Source of the DNA: Ascarosepion bandense
Taxonomy: Eukaryota > Mollusca > Cephalopoda > Sepiida > Sepiidae
Length of the DNA: 64,000 bases
Direction of reading: 5' to 3'
Assembly (NCBI GenBank): GCA_037127315.1
Contig: JBBBDQ010001124.1
Span: 3,013,501-3,077,500 of the forward strand
The notes under the pieces are model-generated. The model was not told the origin of the DNA and searched no databases. It saw nothing but the letters and a program-made list of their open reading frames with translations. Made by a program: the position numbers and the translations under genes. Below, piece by piece: positions 59,657 through 64,000 of this stretch (positions within the stretch are counted from its first letter, which is position 1; each line of letters opens with the position of its first letter).

Positions 59657-60142
59657 ACTAGCAGTATAGCCCGGCGTTGCTCGGGTGTAATGAAAGCTTT
59701 AAAACTAATGCATGATCCTGGAGCTCAGACTCTTTGGACGTTGGCACGAAAGACTAAAAAGCAACAGTTGCTTCCAGTTAAAGCGAAACCGTAGACTGAA
59801 AGAAAAATGAATGGATGTAAGTCAAATTTTGATTTCCTGGTATCGATATCAAATGTCTTTTTCGTCGTAAACTGAATTTTGAAGGCCGAATAAGTCCTCT
59901 GAGTAAATGGTATCATGGCTGAGACTAAGAACTACAATTATACATACTTCGAGCCAAACCCGAAGCAAAAACTAAAATAAAAGGGCTGAAAAAAAATAGA
60001 CATAGAGGCAGATAAACAGACATATACACAAACATCTTGCCTTTTTTATATATATATATATAAAAAGGCAATATATATATATATATTTATTTATTTAACA
60101 GCATATGTTTAGAAAATTACTTGCTGCCTCGGTATACTAAAT

Positions 60143-60183
<41 letters not shown>

Positions 60184-60465
60184 CGATTTTCCGCACTATT
60201 GTAAGAACTGCAGCCTTGAAACTTCTGAATATCGTTTCTTATATCTTTGTCTATGAGTGTATTAAATTTGATTAAAATCGGACCACTCCTTCTATAACCC
60301 GATGTTTTCGATATTTATCGGGGGTACCTTGACACAAAACCTAGCTAAGAACACTCACAGACGCTTATTGTACAACTGCGTAAATTTTCAAGAAAATTGG
60401 TTCAGCTGTTTCGGAGTCTATAGGTAACGGACACACAGACAAACTTCCATTTATAAATAAGTTTA
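59657..60465 (+). repeat. Dispersed repeat R1, copy 3
   Basis: It runs from ACTAGCAGTATAGCCCGGCG to CATTTATAAATAAGTTTA. It is the longest copy. Its internal (TA)n region contains an additional 60 or so bases of unique sequence (about 60075-60145) between two TA tracts. Confidence 0.85.
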
Positions 60466-60542
60466 CATTAATCATTTAGCTCAGTTTGGGTGAAGAGACT
60501 TGGTTCTGATTTTGAAGCTTAAAAAGTCCGCCTTCTTCTACC

Positions 60543-60675
60543 GAGCGCCCATAGCTCAGAGGTAGAATCGCCGACTGACACCAATTCGGTCGGGTTTCAA
60601 TCCTGGGTAAAAAGCAATTGGCTGTCTAAACATACTGATGAGCTGTGATACAGTGAAACAGATCTGTCTGCAGAT

Positions 60676-60681
<6 letters not shown>
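60543..60681 (+). mobile_element. tRNA-derived SINE, family 2, copy 2
   Basis: It starts GAGCGCCCATAGCTCAGAGG (tRNA head and A box), has GGTTTCAATCCTGGGTA (B box), and ends GCAGATGACTATATATA. A (TA)n tail runs to 60718. A tRNA gene is unlikely because no clover-leaf acceptor end follows the B box. Confidence 0.85.

Positions 60682-60718
<37 letters not shown>
60681..60718. repeat. (TA)n tract at the end of a SINE
   Basis: This is an alternating TA run continuous with the SINE 3' end. The copy at 8047 has the same arrangement. Confidence 0.9.
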
Positions 60719-60720
<2 letters not shown>

Positions 60721-61408
60721 GTAATTTTGAAGCTTATGTGTAAGTGTAAAATTTACATGTAAAAATTTAAATCACGATTTACAAAAAAATGAGACCAGAT
60801 ACGCAATAATGTGTGTCATTTTCGTAATCTATACAAAAAAGAAACCGTCCTTCACTGCTCAGTAATTTTTTAGTTGTTGGACAGTAATGAAAAGAAAGTC
60901 AATTCAAAATCTAGCAGTGCTTGGCATTCAAATATAGTCCAATTTATTACTTATAACCTAATCTGTCAACCCTACTCCTGGCCTTCGCTTGCACTGCTGT
61001 AATAACTTAATTCCTTTTGTGTTTCTTTCATAGTAACATTTGAAAGTAAGCAGGCGTTGCCTTGTCTTAACAGAGAAATACGCAATTATTAATTTTATTA
61101 TTTTAGCACTTTAATTATCTATGTTTGAATGTAAACATGTGAATGTTTTGGGGTCAAAATAAAACAAATCTCCTTTGTTTATTCATTGTTCATATAAATT
61201 TAGCAGTCATAAAGCACAATAAGTTGACACAAAAATTATTTGCTTTTGTTTTGTTGATATCAAGTTGAAGAAATTTGAGTAGAGGAACCTGATCCAGTTG
61301 AAATGGAAACAATGCAGTTAGGATTTGTTAAACATAAAAAAAAGATTTGCGTGGCTTTCAAATTTGTCTTTCTATAAAATTTTAAAATACTTTTTTCTGC
61401 CTTTGCAG
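60719..61408. other. End of SNX13 intron 2, no repeat seen
   Basis: AT-rich. It ends in the pyrimidine tract and acceptor TTCTGCCTTTGCAG before exon 3. Confidence 0.45.
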
Positions 61409-61498
61409 TTCATTGAAAAGATGGAAAACACTGGACGTAATCGCAACTTTGATCGTAGAATGACTGGTGCCAGTGTTATTGATGAAGCATTACAAGAA
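61409..61498 (+). CDS. SNX13: Sorting nexin 13, third coding exon (entry to PXA domain)
   Basis: The acceptor TTCTGCCTTTGCAG and donor GTAAGT bound exactly 30 codons in phase 0. The peptide begins FIEKMENTGRNRN and ends FDRRMTGASVIDEALQE. The block DRR(L/M)TGA..IDE.LQ is characteristic of SNX13 immediately before its PXA domain, and I recognise it from the vertebrate protein. This is the strongest evidence for the gene. The next exon should carry the start of the PXA helices; I did not find it before 64000. Confidence 0.85.
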
Positions 61499-62418
61499 GT
61501 AAGTAAATGCATTTTAGATGCTGCAAACATTAGCTTAACATCTACAACATTCAGGGCTTTTTTTTTTTTTTAAAGTAAAAACTTGTCCAGGCACTAAATT
61601 TTAAAAAATCATGTACCTCTTTAATCTATCAACCCTGAGAACTGGTCATTCAAATAGTATAAATCAATAGAAAATAGAAATATTTTTTGTTAATGATTTT
61701 TTTAATACAGTAGATTATGAGACAATTTTTACTATAATTTATAAAATGCAAACAATTAAAATTTTATTACAGTGATTGCTTATTGGTCAAATTAAAAATT
61801 ATTTATAAAATTCACAAAAAAAATATAGTAAATATGTGTCTTGTTCATACTAAAATTAGCATTGAAAGTTATCAAATTTGGCTTTTCATTTTCATTTAAA
61901 ATCTTAAGTGTTTTATTGAGTCACTTTGTAGACTTGAATCACAGTTCAAGTAATGGCTTAAAACTGAATTAATAAACTCTAGTGACAGATTTACAAATTA
62001 ATGGCAGCAAATTCAAAATGTACCAGATGATGGAAATTTCCAATGCTGGATTACATCCATGGAGCTACAGGAAGAACCAAAGGTGTGTTTTATCACTCTC
62101 ACTTTTTTCTTGAACTAAGAACTAAACAAAAAACTAGCTTTGTCTTCTCTCTATGACAATGTTATTGATCTGAACTGTATCATTTGTCTAAAATCATTTT
62201 CATTCATTCATCATATGTTACACCCAATGGTGAGTAGGGCAGCAACAAAGCTTCTCCACCTCTGACTATCTTGGGCTAGATAAAATCATTACTGCCATGA
62301 ATTTTCAAAATAAATTTTCAAACTTAACATTTTTTTTAAAAAAACGCTAAATTCTAAAACTTCTGTATTAGTCTTGTATGCAGAAAATGTCTAAAAGTCT
62401 CATTTCAGAAATTAAGTA
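61499..62418. other. SNX13: Start of SNX13 intron 3, no further exon seen
   Basis: It begins with donor GTAAGT. I looked for the PXA-domain exon and did not find a convincing one here or in the rest of the window. Confidence 0.45.
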
Positions 62419-62426
62419 CAGATGAA

Positions 62427-62911
62427 CAGCCTTAGAGATTTGAAAAAGAAATCACTTGACCGGTGGTTGAGAGCAAGTGAAAATTTACTTGCCCCAAAAA
62501 TCATTTTACTTGACCGACTCCATTTTCTTAATAGTCGTCTTACATAAATATAGCATGAATCGCTGATGGAAAACAATGAAATTTTAATTAAAATTTCGAA
62601 CGTGTTAGAAAGGATTTTAAAAAATTTTAAAAAATAACAAAATTTGATCTTTCCTCTTAAGAATAGCACAAACATTTTGATGATAAAACTTTATTAAGTT
62701 TGAGCTCTTTTAATATCATGATATGGTGTTTTTTGGGGGGGGCGGGGGGGGGCAGTTGAGTGGAGGAACATGAATTCATAGTTTCTTTCTTCTGTTTGAC
62801 TGCAACCGCCATCTCATAGATGATAAAAATAACAAATCTGATGTTCCCAATTATTTTCTATAAAAAAAAAATTACTTGTTTTTTGGTGCATGGTTGAAAG
62901 AAGTATGCATA

Positions 62912-62942
<31 letters not shown>

Positions 62943-63470
62943 CCAATTGTTCATTTTTATTTTTTGTAAGCAGGGAGGAAATACAGATGTTGAGTCAAGG
63001 ATAATATTTCTCCAAATGAGTTTCTAAGAATCTGTGAGCGTCTTTAATCTAGGCGACAGAGACATTTTGGCTTCGCTCTGGAAGCGTTAAACGAATGATT
63101 ACACTGACTGGGACAATAAAAGTGAGGCAGGAGCTTGACAATCTAAATTCCATTTGTCAGATTAGTCTTTGATGATTGTGGGATGTCACTGTCTTTTGTT
63201 TAACTATACATTTCAACATAAATAAGGTGCTATGCATATGACCAAACAGTTCAATAGTGTCATTGTATGTCATTCTAAGTAACTTGTGAATCTTCAATGG
63301 CATACTTTTGGGATGTAAAAGGAATCTGATTTCCTTTTTCTATATTTGAAGGGAGATGTTTGATTGCAAGATTTTTAATCAACTGCGGGCGAGTAAAGCA
63401 ATAAACTTTAATTGCCCAATTAAGTTTTCAATCAACTGAGTCAATTGGGCAAGTGAAATCTCAAAGGCTG
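62427..63470. mobile_element. Non-autonomous hAT-like element
   Basis: The ends are inverted: CAGCCTTAGAGATTT at 62427 and, on the other strand from 63470, CAGCCTTTGAGATTTCACTTG. It is flanked by CAGATGAA (62419-62426) and CACATGAA (63471-63478), an 8-base target duplication with one mismatch, which is the hAT signature. ACTTGCCC-type subterminal motifs occur near both ends. The 1044-base interior shows no readable transposase, so it would depend on a full-length partner elsewhere. Confidence 0.75.
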
Positions 63471-63478
63471 CACATGAA

Positions 63479-64000
63479 CAATAAAAGAAATTTAAAATAA
63501 AAGTTTAAAGTTAGATAATAGTTCTTAAAAGTATTTGTATCAGGAGTTACAAAGCTTAAACATTTACTTCATCCTGCTCTCCCACAATAATCGCACGCAC
63601 ATGAACAGACATCTGAAAACACGCACACACTTTTAACATATTTATCTCCCTGACTTTTTTTGTTGTGCCATATCTGGATTAGTGATATGATTCTTTTGTG
63701 AATAAAGACTAGATAAATTTTCTACAATTAAAAAAAAATAAAACAATCTTCTCATTTTCTTTTTCTTAGCTTATTTAGATGTCCTTCCTTTTCTAATCCA
63801 TTTTTGTGCTGTTGAGCTGAATGATAAATTTTAGTTATTAGATGAAGTACAAAGTTCACGCATGATCAATATGAGCTTGGTCAATCAAATTCTTATGCAT
63901 ATTTCATGATTTTTATGATCACTTCTTTGGCTTCTGTAGAGGTTTGCATTTGTAATGATTCCAACTATTTATTTATTTATACAACCAGATGTCCTCCCTA
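63479..64000. other. AT-rich stretch, no gene seen
   Basis: Nothing recognised up to the window end. Confidence 0.4.

Larger units (their letters stand above)
52013..61408 (+). other. SNX13: SNX13 intron 2 (about 9.4 kb)
   Basis: It is bounded by GTAAGC and TTTGCAG. It holds two R1 copies, two SINE family 1 copies, a Penelope-like relic, a broken conserved gene with a tandem array, and a SINE family 2 copy. Confidence 0.7.

Noticed and set aside
60543..60625. A functional tRNA gene
   Set aside because: A and B boxes are present, but the acceptor stem does not close and a SINE body follows. The same sequence occurs at 8047.
1..64000. CRISPR array, bacterial operons or phage
   Set aside because: The only short-period arrays are microsatellites and the 119-bp array. 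There is no repeat-spacer structure, and the gene structure is intron-bearing and eukaryotic.

Overview
The window looks like non-coding, transposon-rich DNA from a cephalopod mollusc, most likely an octopus-like animal. The evidence is strong AT bias, very long introns, many (TA)n tracts, several copies of tRNA-derived SINEs, and LINE, Tc1/mariner, hAT and Penelope-like relics. The species is an inference. No bacterial-style genes, operons, CRISPR arrays or structural RNA genes are visible.

One host gene is supported. Three short exons on the + strand (37834-37949, 51913-52012, 61409-61498) have good splice sites and compatible phases. They join into one 102-residue N-terminus: a hydrophobic membrane anchor, a short linker, and a stretch ending FDRRMTGASVIDEALQE. 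This matches the start of sorting nexin 13 (SNX13), just before its PXA domain. The start codon follows directly after a good splice acceptor, so the 5' UTR probably lies in one or more upstream exons that I could not find. The rest of the gene lies to the right of the window. Introns of about 14.0 kb and 9.4 kb separate the exons.

Layout. 0-4 kb: LINE-A copy 1 (endonuclease and RT, broken). 4-8.9 kb: LINE-A relic, a 132-bp palindrome, repeat R2, a SINE. 8.9-12.9 kb: LINE-B copy 1 with several nested insertions. 13-28 kb: TA microsatellites, repeats R1, R2 and R4, mariner and Tc1 relics, and more SINEs. 28.9-34 kb: LINE-A relics and the best-preserved LINE-A copy 2. 34.9-37.1 kb: a Tc1 relic with a local duplication, and an internally deleted mariner with long inverted ends. 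37.8 kb: SNX13 exon 1. Intron 1 holds repeats, a mariner relic, LINE-B copy 2 and a Tc1 relic. Intron 2 holds R1 twice, two SINEs, a Penelope-like GIY-YIG retroelement relic and a broken copy of a conserved multicopy protein family carrying four 119-bp tandem units. Intron 3 holds an approximately 1.04-kb non-autonomous hAT element.

The most interesting structures are: a tiny LINE-A-derived element present twice with the same internal deletion junction; a near-perfect palindrome with no spacer; two copies of repeat R2 whose internal segment is flipped relative to its flank; and the 119-bp tandem array inside the broken gene. All transposon proteins in the window are broken. Their positions relative to one another record the order of insertion.
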